Assembly: GCA_964242305.1 (NCBI GenBank)
Contig: CAXTBB010000004.1
Location: 1-64,000 of the forward strand
DNA from: DATLGB01 sp964242305
GTDB taxonomy: Bacteria; Actinomycetota; Thermoleophilia; Solirubrobacterales; Solirubrobacteraceae
Direction: 5' to 3'
DNA length: 64,000 nt
The position numbers were made by a program, and so were the translations under genes. This document shows, piece by piece, positions 35,505-44,176 of the stretch. The notes under the pieces were generated by a model. It was not told the DNA's origin. It was given only the letters and a program-made list of their open reading frames with translations, and did no database searches. Every line of letters starts with the position of its first letter. Positions within the stretch are counted from its first letter, which is position 1.

Positions 35505-36885
35505 GCCGACCCTCGGCCGGCGCGCCGTCCGCCCACGCCGCCGCGCCGCGCGGTGCGCTCGCCTTCGCGCCGCGCTGAAGGCGCGCGATGAAGAACCCGT
35601 CGGTGCCGTCCCGGTGAGGAAGGGTCTGCGTCACGCCCGTCACGAAGGGATGGTCCCACGCCGGGAGGTCGGACGGTCGCCAGGGGTCGACCTCGAAGCC
35701 GTCCAGCTGGCCTTCGTTCTCGCGCGGGGAGATAGTGCAGGTCGAGTAGACGAGCGTCCCGCCCGGCTTCACGCAGGCCGCGCCGGCGGCGAGGATGCCG
35801 CGCTGGATCGCCGCGATCCGCTCGGGGTCGCCGGGCTGCTTGCGCCAGCGGGCGTCCGGGCGCAGGGCCAGGGTGCCCAGGTCGGTGCAGGGCGGGTCGA
35901 CCAGGACGCGGTCGTAGCGGCCGGTCACAGCGCGCGCGTCGGCGACGACGACCTCGACGCTGCCGCCCCGCTCCGCGCCCGGCGCCGCGCCCATCCGCGT
36001 CACCGTCGCGCGCAGCTGCTCGGCGCGGGTGGGGTCGCGCTCGACGGCGGTGACGTGCGCGCCGAGCGCGGCCAGGTGCGTGCTCTTGCCGCCGGGCGCG
36101 GCGCACAGGTCCAGCACCCGCTCGCCCGGCTGCGGGTCGACGATCCGGGCGACCGCCTGGGCGGCGCGCGACTGCGGCATGTAGTGGCCCTCGGCGTGCA
36201 GGACGTGCTCGTGGGCGTCGAAGGGGCCGTCGAGCACGAGCGCGTCCGGCAGGCCCTCGGCGCGGTGGCTGGGGACGGGCAGCGCCTCCGCCAGCTCTGC
36301 CGTCGTGGTGCGGAGCGTGTTGGCCCGCAGCACCGCCTCGGGGGCGCGGTTGCCGGCCGCCATCAGCCCGCGCGCCGCCTCGGCGCCGAACGTGTCCCAC
36401 CACAGCTGGGCGATCCAGGCCGGATGGCTGTGCTTGAGCGCCGCCTCGGTGGCCGTGCGCTCGGGGAGGGCGGCGACGAGGTCGCGCGCCTCGCGAGCGC
36501 CTCGGCGAAGCACGGCGTTGACCAGGCCGGCCCCGCGCGGCGCCCGTGCCTTGGCCAGCTCGACGGACTCCGTCACGGCGGCGTGGTCGGGCACGCGCTC
36601 GAGGTAGGCGAGCTGGAACAGGCCGAGCCGCAGCGCGTTGCGCAGCGGCGGGTCGAGCTTGCCCGCCGGCCGCCCGGCGAAGGTCCGGATCAGGTGGTCG
36701 AGCGTCGCCACCCGCTGGACCGTGCCGTAGGCGAGCTGCGTGGCCAGTGCCCGGTCGCGCGGCTCGAGGGGGGTGCGCCGCGCCTCTGCGATCAGCGCCC
36801 GGTCCGCCCAGGCGCCGTCCTCGAACACCCGCTCCAGCACCCGGAACGCGACCGCGCGGGCGGGAGAGACGGTCAGCAGGGGCAC
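35497..36885 (-). CDS. rsmB: 16S rRNA (cytosine967-C5)-methyltransferase RsmB
   Basis: 462 residues: N-terminal NusB-like RNA-binding domain (AVAFRVLERVFEDGAW, ATQLAYGTVQRVATLD), then SAM methyltransferase with DLCAAPGGKSTHLAALG, VDPPCTDLGTL and STCTISPREN (catalytic cysteines in PPC and TC). Start GTG at 36885 with TAGCCT seven bases upstream. Overlaps the zinc-ribbon gene at its end. Confidence 0.95.
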   Translation of the reverse strand: MPLLTVSPARAVAFRVLERVFEDGAWADRALIAEARRTPLEPRDRALATQLAYGTVQRVATLDHLIRTFAGRPAGKLDPPLRNALRLGLFQLAYLERVPDHAAVTESVELAKARAPRGAGLVNAVLRRGAREARDLVAALPERTATEAALKHSHPAWIAQLWWDTFGAEAARGLMAAGNRAPEAVLRANTLRTTTAELAEALPVPSHRAEGLPDALVLDGPFDAHEHVLHAEGHYMPQSRAAQAVARIVDPQPGERVLDLCAAPGGKSTHLAALGAHVTAVERDPTRAEQLRATVTRMGAAPGAERGGSVEVVVADARAVTGRYDRVLVDPPCTDLGTLALRPDARWRKQPGDPERIAAIQRGILAAGAACVKPGGTLVYSTCTISPRENEGQLDGFEVDPWRPSDLPAWDHPFVTGVTQTLPHRDGTDGFFIARLQRGAKASAPRGAAAWADGAPAEGRRG

Positions 36886-36892
36886 ACAGTCC

Positions 36893-36898
36893 AGGCTA
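36893..36898 (-). promoter_or_regulatory. possible -10 element of rsmB
   Basis: TAGCCT, seven bases before the GTG at 36885. It suggests that rsmB-zinc ribbon-rpe is transcribed separately, which would let the accessory block sit between it and fmt. Confidence 0.4.
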
Positions 36899-36937
36899 CG
36901 CGTGAAAACCACCGCCTCCGGGACGCGTTGGGTGGGC

Positions 36938-38050
36938 ATGCATCTCGCCGCCCTGCTCGCCGCCGCGTCCCTCGTCGGGACGCTCGGCTCTGACGTGCTG
37001 ACGGTGACGGGGACCGCCGGACGGACCGTCAGCGGCGGCGGAGGCGGGGACCACATCACCGGCGGGTCGGGTGCAGACCGGCTGTCGGGCGAGTACGGAC
37101 GCGACGTCATCGCGGGCCTGGGAGGCGACGACGACATCGACGGCGGCAACGGCGGCGACGCCCTGGCCGGCGACGAGGGCAACGACACCATCACGGGCGG
37201 GTTCGGGCACGACCGGGTCGACGGCGGCATCGGCGACGACACGATCGCCACCGGCGCGGCGCCGGACCTCGTCGCCGGGGGCGACGGCAACGACGTCATC
37301 CACCTCGGCCCGGGCGGGGACATCGCCGACGCGGGCGCGGGCGACGACACCGTCTACGTGGACTCGGGACCCGACGTCGTCGTCGCGGGACCGGGCAACG
37401 ACGTCGTCTTCGCCAACACGGGCAACCCCGTCCGCCTCGTCGACTGCGGCCCGGGCGAGGACACCCTGATCGTCAACCTGCCCTACCGCGGCCGGCCGTC
37501 GAAGAAGTACCGCGACTGCGAGACGATCATCGGTGCGCCCGCGCCCGTCGATCCGGACCGCGGGATCTGGGCGGACGTCGAGACGGACGCAGGCGGCACC
37601 ATCACCGGGACGGAGAAGAACGACCGCCTGTTCGGCCGCGCCGGCGCCGACACCCTGATCGGCCTGGCCGGCAACGACGAGCTGTGGGGCAACCACCTCC
37701 CCACCGGCCAGGACGTAGGCACCGACTTCCTCGACGGCGGCGAGGGCAACGACGTCATCTTCGGCGGCCGCGACCGCAACCTCATCCTCGGCGGGCCGGG
37801 CGACGACCAGCTCGAGAACGGCATCCGAACGAACGCCGTCTACGGCGGCGACGGCAACGACACGGTCATCCTGCGCGGCGACGGCCGCGGACCCAACCTC
37901 GTCGACGCCGGCGCGGGCGACGACACCGTCACCGCCAACTCGCGCGGCCGCGTCGCGATCGACTGCGGGCCGGGCCGCGACACCCTCGCCATCGGCTCCA
38001 GCCGCCGCGTGCGCCAGACGCGCTGCGAGCGCGTCACGACAGGCGATTAG
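36938..38050 (+). CDS. secreted RTX-like calcium-binding repeat protein
   Basis: 370 residues with a short hydrophobic leader (MHLAALLAAASLVGTLG) then many nonapeptide repeats of the GGxGxD type: GGSGADRLSGEYGRDVIAG, GDDDIDGGNGGDALAGDEGN, GIGDDTIATG and later groups. These form calcium-binding parallel beta rolls. Two Cys-containing repeat caps (DCGPGEDTL, DCGPGRDTL) each pair with a later Cys. Alternative start GTG at 36902 would give a longer basic n-region. Role unknown; adhesin or extracellular matrix protein is possible. Confidence 0.82.
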   Translation: MHLAALLAAASLVGTLGSDVLTVTGTAGRTVSGGGGGDHITGGSGADRLSGEYGRDVIAGLGGDDDIDGGNGGDALAGDEGNDTITGGFGHDRVDGGIGDDTIATGAAPDLVAGGDGNDVIHLGPGGDIADAGAGDDTVYVDSGPDVVVAGPGNDVVFANTGNPVRLVDCGPGEDTLIVNLPYRGRPSKKYRDCETIIGAPAPVDPDRGIWADVETDAGGTITGTEKNDRLFGRAGADTLIGLAGNDELWGNHLPTGQDVGTDFLDGGEGNDVIFGGRDRNLILGGPGDDQLENGIRTNAVYGGDGNDTVILRGDGRGPNLVDAGAGDDTVTANSRGRVAIDCGPGRDTLAIGSSRRVRQTRCERVTTGD

Positions 38051-38945
38051 CGGCGCAGTAGGCGTCGCGGGTGGCGCGGTAGCCGGGCGGCATCCGCGCG
38101 GCGGCCAGGATCGACTGGGCGGTCACCGCCGCCTGCAGGTGGATGGAGTCCGCCACCTGCGTGCGCTCCTCGGCGCTCTTCGCGTTGACCAGGCGCTCCG
38201 CGTTGCGCCACACGCCCTCCCGCCACGTCTTCACCAGCTCGGCGCCGAAGACGTCGGTGACCGGGCTGCCGCCCACCAGGATGGTCGTGGCCAGCGGGTC
38301 GTAGCGCCGACCGACCTCGCGGGCCACCTCGTCGAAGGCATCGTCGAGGATGCGGTTCTCGGCGTCGTGGTCGTCCTTGCGCGAGTGGCCCTTCGCGTTG
38401 CGCAGCGTGATCGCCGCGAGCATGAAGGGCATGTCGTTCTGCACGTGCGCGTTGATGCCCAGGAGCATGTCTCCCGCGCCCTGCACGTCTCCGTCGGCGG
38501 CCGCGTCGAGCGCGATCTTCCACGCGTCGTCGACCGGCTGCCCGAGCCGGTAGCGCGTCAGCGTCCGGAAGTAGATGTCGCTGAACAGCGCGACCTGGAA
38601 GACGATCCCGCGCCGGTCGTAGAAGAACGCCGGGTCCGCCTTCATCGTCCGCAGCATCACCTGCGTCAGCGTCTTGTACGTGGTCGCGAAGACGGCGCGG
38701 TGGTCGCAGCCGAAGTGTCTTTCGCGCGCCGCGAGGCGGCGGATCGTCTGCCGGACGCAGCGCAGCTTCCCGGACCGGCAGCGCGGCTGCGGCCCGCCCG
38801 TCGTCCCGTTCGGCGACGGCAACGCCGGCAGCAGCGTCGTCCACGGGACGTCGACGGGCTCAGCGGCGCGCGCGACCGGCGCGAGCAGCACCCACGCGGC
38901 GAGCACGGCAGCGACCGTCCCCCATCTCCTCACGAGCGCCATCAT
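38034..38945 (-). CDS. DUF5995 secreted protein
   Basis: 303 residues with a signal peptide (VAAVLAAWVLLAPVARA) and a DUF5995-like core: CDHRAVFATTYKTLTQ, VALFSDIYFRTL and LGINAHVQNDMPF. The family is abundant in actinobacteria and of unknown function; the His/Asp-rich motifs suggest metal binding. The last bases overlap the RTX gene's stop. It starts at 38945, overlapping the end of the first frame of the broken regulator upstream. Confidence 0.83.
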   Translation of the reverse strand: MMALVRRWGTVAAVLAAWVLLAPVARAAEPVDVPWTTLLPALPSPNGTTGGPQPRCRSGKLRCVRQTIRRLAARERHFGCDHRAVFATTYKTLTQVMLRTMKADPAFFYDRRGIVFQVALFSDIYFRTLTRYRLGQPVDDAWKIALDAAADGDVQGAGDMLLGINAHVQNDMPFMLAAITLRNAKGHSRKDDHDAENRILDDAFDEVAREVGRRYDPLATTILVGGSPVTDVFGAELVKTWREGVWRNAERLVNAKSAEERTQVADSIHLQAAVTAQSILAAARMPPGYRATRDAYCAANRLS

Positions 38946-38985
38946 GCCAGCTTCCTGTCGAGCCGGCGCCAGTCGCCGCTTCGCG

Positions 38986-39733
38986 TCAGCGTCGCGCGGG
39001 TTCGCCGGAGGCCGCCCAGCTCCCCAGCAGGTTCAGGGCCTCCTCGGAGCGCGAGCCCGGCTCGGCGGCGTAGGTGAACAGCGTGAGCCCGGGATCGGCG
39101 GCGATGTCCAGCCGGTTGAAGCTGAGGCTCAGCTCGCCGACGAGGGGGTGGTTGAAGTGCTTGACCGCGGAGGCGTGCAAGCGGACGTTGTGTCCCGCCC
39201 AGTGGGCGCGGAACGCGTCGCTGCGGGTCGCGAGGTCGCCCACGAGGTCTGCAGAAGCGCGCGAAGGTCGGCGGATGGGTCGAGGCGGCGTCGAGTTCCG
39301 AGAACAGCGCACGGCCGAGGTGGTTGGCGGCCAGGATGTCGAGGCGATCGTTCCCGACGTACGCGGCGGCGCCGGTGATCGCGTCGAGCGTCCACTGGAT
39401 CTCCGGCCGGATCCGCGGTCTGGGCGCGCGCCGGCGCGGCAGCGCGCCGGTCGGCTGGGCGGCACGGGCCAGGTCGAACAGGTGCGCCCGTTCGGCGTCG
39501 TCGAGCCGGAGCGCCCCGGCGAGTGCCTCCAGCACGCCGGTGGAGACACCACCCAGGTCCCCGCGTTCCAGGCGGGTGTAGTACGGGACGCTCACGCCGG
39601 CGAGGACGGCGACCTCTTCGCGGCGCAGTCCGGGGACGCGCCGCGCTCCGTAGCTCGCCACGCCGGCCTGCTCGGGGGTGACGGCCGCGCGGCGGGAGGT
39701 GAGGAACGCCTGGATCTCCTTCTTCGTCTCCAC
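38986..39733 (-). pseudogene. MmyB-like helix-turn-helix regulator, internal deletion and frameshift
   Basis: The N-terminus (VETKKEIQAFLTSRRAAV...VPGLRREEVAVLAGVS...YYTRLERGD) is an intact XRE-type domain, and the first part of the MmyB ligand domain follows (AANHLGRALFSEL). At about 39252 the frame breaks: FARF runs on to CRPRGRP in the first frame, but ADLVGDLATRSDAFRAHW and HPLVGELSLSF continue in another. The conserved FLDPxxRExYxDWE block is missing, so about 40 codons are deleted, not just a base. Normally such a regulator controls the divergent SDR gene. Confidence 0.8.
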
Positions 39734-39740
39734 CGATCCC

Positions 39741-39746
39741 AAGCTA
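39741..39746 (-). promoter_or_regulatory. possible -10 element of MmyB-like gene
   Basis: TAGCTT, seven bases before GTG 39733. It favours the GTG over a TTG at 39742. Confidence 0.3.
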
Positions 39747-39834
39747 GACCTCGCCGCCGGCGCCTGGGAGACCCTGCCGGTACCTCCCTCGACAGGGACG
39801 CTCAGCCGAGCCCGCGCGGTGCTTTTCTGGAGGC

Positions 39835-40689
39835 ATGCCTCCTCAAGAGAAGACCTGGATCGTCACCGGTGCCGGCCGTGGCCTGGGCGCTGCCATCGCC
39901 AAGGCCGCTCTGGTCGCCGGCCACACCGTGGTGGCGAGCGGTCGCGACACCGATGCCGTCACCGACGCCCTCGGCGACGCGGACACCCTGCTCGTCGCCC
40001 GCATCGACGTCACCAGCGACGAGGACGCGCAGGCGGCGGTCGCGGCCGCGGTCGATCGCTTCGGCGGCGTGGACGTGCTCGTCAACAACGCCGCGAGCTT
40101 CCACGCCGGCTTCTTCGAGGAGCTGACGCCCGAGCAGATGGACCGGCAGATCGCGACGACCCTGATCGGCCCGATGAACGTCACCCGCGCGGTCCTCCCC
40201 GTGATGCGCCGCCAGCGTGCCGGGCACGTCGTGACGATCTCCTCCTCGGCCGGATTCGCCGGCTTCGAGTACGGCACGGCCTACGCCGCATCCAAGTTCG
40301 GCGTCGATGGGTGGATGGAGTCCCTCGCGCCCGAGATCGAGCCGTTCGGGATCCACGCCACGATCGTCAATCCCGGCTTCTTCCGCACCGAGCTGCTCAC
40401 GAAGGAGTCGATCGACTACGCCCCGTCCACGATCGACGACTACGCCGAGCGCAACCGCGCCCAGCGCGCGTTCTGGGAGACCATGAACGGCACCCAGGGC
40501 GGCGACCCGGCCAAGCTCGCCCAGGCCCTGCTCACCATCACCGACCTCGACGAGCCGCCCTTCAGGTTCGTCGCCGGCGCCGACGCGCTCGCGCAGGCCG
40601 AGGACAAGCTCGCCGAGCGCAGGGGGCAGATCGACGCCCACCGCGAGCTGTCGACCTCGCTCGCGTTCGACCCGGTGCCTGCCGCCTGA
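39835..40689 (+). CDS. SDR-family NAD(P)-dependent oxidoreductase
   Basis: 284 residues with TGAGRGLG (11-18), NNAA (84-87), Ser136-138 and the catalytic Tyr150/Lys154 (YGTAYAASK). A well-preserved SDR. The substrate is unknown. Divergent from the broken MmyB regulator, a common pairing, so it may have lost its controller. A GGAGG lies one base from the ATG, unusually close. Confidence 0.93.
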   Translation: MPPQEKTWIVTGAGRGLGAAIAKAALVAGHTVVASGRDTDAVTDALGDADTLLVARIDVTSDEDAQAAVAAAVDRFGGVDVLVNNAASFHAGFFEELTPEQMDRQIATTLIGPMNVTRAVLPVMRRQRAGHVVTISSSAGFAGFEYGTAYAASKFGVDGWMESLAPEIEPFGIHATIVNPGFFRTELLTKESIDYAPSTIDDYAERNRAQRAFWETMNGTQGGDPAKLAQALLTITDLDEPPFRFVAGADALAQAEDKLAERRGQIDAHRELSTSLAFDPVPAA

Positions 40690-40702
40690 CCCGGTTCGCG
40701 CG

Positions 40703-41506
40703 TCAGGCGCGGTGGCCGCGGCGGTAGGCGTCGGCGGACATGCGGCGGCCGCCGGGGGGCTGGACCTCGAGCAGGGCGAGCGCGTCGCCCTCGACGCGGG
40801 CGTCCCAGACGCCGAGGAAGGTCCCGTCCGGGAGCTCGACGCGGGCGCCGATGTGCGGGCGCAGGGCGCGGACGGCCCGCTCCTGCGCGGCGGCGGGGGC
40901 GGCCGGGTCCAGCGTGCGGTCGGCGGGGGTGATCTTGTCGGCGTAGGTGACCCCGTCCTCCGGTTGCGGGACCGGCTCCGGCCGGTGCGACAGGACGTCG
41001 ACGAGCAGCGCGGCGCCGCGCTCGGCGAGGCGGTGGGCGAGGGTGCCGTAGTCGTCGTCGGGGCGGATCGGCTCGGTCTCCGTCGCGTAGACCGGGCCCT
41101 CGTCGAGGCCGGCGGTGAGCTGCATGATCGCCACGCCGGTCTGATCGTCGCCGGCCATGATCGCCCGCTCGACCGGGGCCGCGCCGCGCCAGCGCGGCAG
41201 CAGTGACGGGTGGACGTTGAAGATCTCGTGGCGACTCAGCAGCGGCTCCTTGATCAGCGCCCCGAACGCGCACACCACCAGCGCGTCGACCTCCGGAAGC
41301 CCGAGCGCGTGGACGTTGTCCGGCTGCGCGAGCGAAAGGCCGATCGCCTTGGCGGCGGTGGCGACCGGCGGCGCGGAGAGCTTGCGGCCGCGGCCCTTCG
41401 GGCGGTCCGGCCGGGTGACGACAAGAGCGACCTCGTGCTCGGAGGCGGCCAGGCGCTCGAGCACGGTGACCGCGAAGTCCGACGTGCCGAGGTAGGCGAC
41501 CCTCAA
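40703..41506 (-). CDS. fmt: methionyl-tRNA formyltransferase
   Basis: Formylates initiator Met-tRNA. 267 residues, compact compared with about 310 in E. coli. The catalytic core is intact: NVHPSLLPRWRGAAPVERAI holds the formyl-transfer Asn/His pair, and GTSDFAVTVLERL, GLDEGPVYATE and TYADKITPADRTLD follow. The family's usual C-terminal ending (RMSADAYRRG) is present, so the size difference comes from shorter loops. TTG start at 41506 overlaps def as TTGA. Confidence 0.94.
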   Translation of the reverse strand: MRVAYLGTSDFAVTVLERLAASEHEVALVVTRPDRPKGRGRKLSAPPVATAAKAIGLSLAQPDNVHALGLPEVDALVVCAFGALIKEPLLSRHEIFNVHPSLLPRWRGAAPVERAIMAGDDQTGVAIMQLTAGLDEGPVYATETEPIRPDDDYGTLAHRLAERGAALLVDVLSHRPEPVPQPEDGVTYADKITPADRTLDPAAPAAAQERAVRALRPHIGARVELPDGTFLGVWDARVEGDALALLEVQPPGGRRMSADAYRRGHRA

Positions 41507-42102
41507 GCGGGCTGCAGCTCGGCGAGCCGCTCGCGCAGGGCCTTCATGGCCTCCTTGCGCTGACCGCGCGACGTGCGGTCGAGGATGAGCACGCCGTCGA
41601 GATGGTCGATCTCGTGCTGGATGACACGCGCCTCGAGCCCGGAGGCCTCGATGGTCAGGCCGTCCCCGAGCGCGTCGAGCCCGCGGACGCGGATGTGGAC
41701 GGGGCGCTCCACCTCGACGAGGACGCCGGGCAGGGACAGGCAGCCCTCGTCGACGATCTCCTGCTCCTTCTCCGAGCGCCATTCGACCACCGGGTTCACC
41801 AGCGTGGCCACCGGCGAGTCGGGCTCGACGCGGTAGACGAGCACGCGGTGCATCGCGCCGACCTGGGTCGCGGCGAGGCCGATGCCGAGCGCGTCGTGCA
41901 TGACCTGCCCCATCCGCCGGGTCTCCTCCACGAGCCGATCGTCGAAGCGGTCGATCTCGAGCGCGCGCGAGCGCAGCACGGGGTCGCCGTACTTGCGCAC
42001 CAGCCGGAGCGCCTGGTCGCGCCGCGCCTTGACCTCGGGGTCCAGGGGCGGCGGGGTGCGCTCTTCGTCTTCGGGAAGCTCGACGAGCTCGTCCTCCGCC
42101 AT
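41503..42102 (-). CDS. def: peptide deformylase
   Basis: Removes the formyl group from nascent proteins. 199 residues; GIGLAATQVG, EGCLSLPG with the metal-binding Cys, and QHEIDHLDGVL (HExxH) are intact. An acidic N-terminal tail (MAEDELVELPEDEER) precedes the domain. A TTG at 42111 is an alternative start. TAACAT, overlapping the priA stop, is eight bases upstream of the ATG. Confidence 0.97.
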   Translation of the reverse strand: MAEDELVELPEDEERTPPPLDPEVKARRDQALRLVRKYGDPVLRSRALEIDRFDDRLVEETRRMGQVMHDALGIGLAATQVGAMHRVLVYRVEPDSPVATLVNPVVEWRSEKEQEIVDEGCLSLPGVLVEVERPVHIRVRGLDALGDGLTIEASGLEARVIQHEIDHLDGVLILDRTSRGQRKEAMKALRERLAELQPA

Positions 42103-42113
42103 CGCCCTCAATG

Positions 42114-44147
42114 TTATTGCGGGTCGACGTCGACGGCGAGGGTGACGTCGCGGTGGGCGCGATCGGTGGCGACCGCTTCCACGGCGGCGCCAACCTGCGC
42201 GACGGCCTCGGCGCGGCGGGTCGTCTTGACCACCAACTGGACGCGCTCGCGCCCCCGCAGCCGGAACAGCGGCGCCGGACCGAGGCGCTCGCCGGCGTCG
42301 ACCCGCGCGGCGATCGCCTCCGCGGCCGCCGCCGCGACACCCAGGTCAGCGTGGGAGCAGACGACCTTGATCAGATCGGCGAAGGGCGGATACGACAGCG
42401 CCTCGCGGCGGCCGAGCTCCTCGCGCAGGAACCCCGGCGCGTCGTGGCGGGCGGCGTGCTGGAGCGAGGTCGCGTCGGGGGAGATGGTCTGGACGATCAC
42501 CCGCCCGGCGGCACTGCCCCGCCCCGCCCGGCCGGCGAGCTGGGCGACCAGCGCGAAGGTCCGCTCCTCCGCGCGGAAGTCCGGGAAGCGCAGCGTCTGA
42601 TCGGCGTCGACGACCACGCCCAGCGTGACGTCGGGGAAGTCGTGGCCCTTGGCGACGAGCTGGGTCCCGAGCAGCAGCCCGGCCGGCGCCGCCCGGAACG
42701 CCCCGATCAGCCGCGGGACGGCGTCCTTGGCCGCCCCCGTGTCGGCGTCCAGGCGGAAGATGGGGACGCCGAGCGTCTCCGCCAGCTCGGCCTCCAGGCG
42801 CTCCGTGCCGGCGCCGTGCCGCGCCACGGCGGTCGACCCGCAGCGGTCGCAACGCTGCGGCGCGCGCTCCGTGTGCCCGCAGTGGTGGCAGCTGACGGTC
42901 CCCGCCGCGCGGTGCAGGACCAGCGAGACGTCGCAGTTGGGACAGCTCCAGACCTTGCCGCAGTCCCGGCAGGTGAGGAAGTTCGACCAGCCGCGCCGGT
43001 TGAGCAGGACGATCGCCTTGCGGGCGTCGACCAGCGCGCGCTGGGTGTCGGGGTGCAGGGGGTGGTGGTGCCCGCGCATGTCCTTGACCTCGACCGGAGG
43101 CAGCGGCTGGCCGTCCACCCGCTCCGACAGCGTCAGGTGCGGAAGCTCGCGCCACGTCTCCGGCCGCGGCGTGGCCGTCCCGCAGATCAGCTGGGCACCG
43201 GTCAACGCGGCGCGGCGGCGGGCGACCAGGCGCGCGTCGTAGCGCGGGTCCGCGTCGGACTTGTAGGACGGGTCGTGCTCCTCGTCGACGATCATCAGAC
43301 CGAGGTCCGCGACCGGGGCGAAGACGGCCGAGCGCGGGCCGACCGCGATCCGCGCCTCCCCCCGGCGCAGGCGCAGCCACTCGTCGAAGCGCTCCCCGTC
43401 GCTGAGCCCCGAGTGCAGCAGCGCGACGGTGTCTCCGAAGCGGGCCACGAAGCGCGCCACGGTCTGCGGAGTCAACGCGATCTCCGGGACCAGGACGATC
43501 ACCCCCCGCCCGGTCGCCAGCACCCGCTCGGCCGCGCGCAGGTAGACCTCCGTCTTGCCCGAGCCGGTGACGCCGTGCAGCAGCTGCCGATCGCCGAGGC
43601 CCCCGAGCGCCGCTCGCTGCTCTTCCGTCAGCGTCACCGCGCGATCCGGCTCCCCCACCGTCAGCGGCCTCCGCCGCCGCACCCGCTCCTCAACCGCGAC
43701 GAGCCCCTTCGCCTCCAGCCGCCGCAGCACCGCGAGGTCATCGCCGCTGCGCCCCGGTAACCGCGCCACGACCTCCGCCTGCCGGGGGGTCAGGTCTCCA
43801 CGGGTGGGCGGGACTGCCTCCCACCACAGCTCCGTCTTCGGCCGCCCCTTCGGCGGGACCACCAACGACAGCGCCCGCGCCCGCGTGGAGCAGTACTCGT
43901 CGGCCAGCCACAGCGCCGTGTCGACCAGGTCGGCCGGGATCGACTGGTCGCGGACGCCGCGCACCGCGACCAGCTTCTCCTCCGGGACGTCCGTGGTCTC
44001 GGCCAGCCCGGTGACGACGCCGTCGAGCGCCTGGCGCCCGAACGGGATCCGCACCACGCTGCCGATCGCGATCCCCTCGGCGAGGTAGTCGAACGGCCCC
44101 GTCACCTTCCGGGTCGTGTGCAGCGGCTCGACCCGGGCGATGGACAC
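42114..44147 (-). CDS. priA: primosomal protein N' (PriA helicase)
   Basis: Restarts replication forks. 677 residues; Walker A GVTGSGKTEVYL, DEEH box (IVDEEHDPSYKSD), GTATPRPE and RAGRGSAAGRVI, plus the zinc-binding CRDCGKVWSCPNCD and CHHCG..RCDRCG segments. Start is GTG at 44147. The 29-base divergent gap to the methyltransferase holds two -10-like hexamers. Confidence 0.96.
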   Translation of the reverse strand: MSIARVEPLHTTRKVTGPFDYLAEGIAIGSVVRIPFGRQALDGVVTGLAETTDVPEEKLVAVRGVRDQSIPADLVDTALWLADEYCSTRARALSLVVPPKGRPKTELWWEAVPPTRGDLTPRQAEVVARLPGRSGDDLAVLRRLEAKGLVAVEERVRRRRPLTVGEPDRAVTLTEEQRAALGGLGDRQLLHGVTGSGKTEVYLRAAERVLATGRGVIVLVPEIALTPQTVARFVARFGDTVALLHSGLSDGERFDEWLRLRRGEARIAVGPRSAVFAPVADLGLMIVDEEHDPSYKSDADPRYDARLVARRRAALTGAQLICGTATPRPETWRELPHLTLSERVDGQPLPPVEVKDMRGHHHPLHPDTQRALVDARKAIVLLNRRGWSNFLTCRDCGKVWSCPNCDVSLVLHRAAGTVSCHHCGHTERAPQRCDRCGSTAVARHGAGTERLEAELAETLGVPIFRLDADTGAAKDAVPRLIGAFRAAPAGLLLGTQLVAKGHDFPDVTLGVVVDADQTLRFPDFRAEERTFALVAQLAGRAGRGSAAGRVIVQTISPDATSLQHAARHDAPGFLREELGRREALSYPPFADLIKVVCSHADLGVAAAAAEAIAARVDAGERLGPAPLFRLRGRERVQLVVKTTRRAEAVAQVGAAVEAVATDRAHRDVTLAVDVDPQ

Positions 44148-44155
44148 GACCGGCG

Positions 44156-44168
44156 ACGGTAATACCTT
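44156..44168. promoter_or_regulatory. divergent -10 elements of priA and methyltransferase genes
   Basis: In the 29-base gap, TACCGT (minus, 44156-44161) is eight bases before the priA GTG and TACCTT (plus, 44163-44168) is eight bases before the methyltransferase GTG. Both fit the leaderless pattern and leave no room for a leader or other elements. Confidence 0.4.
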
Positions 44169-44176
44169 CCCCGGCG

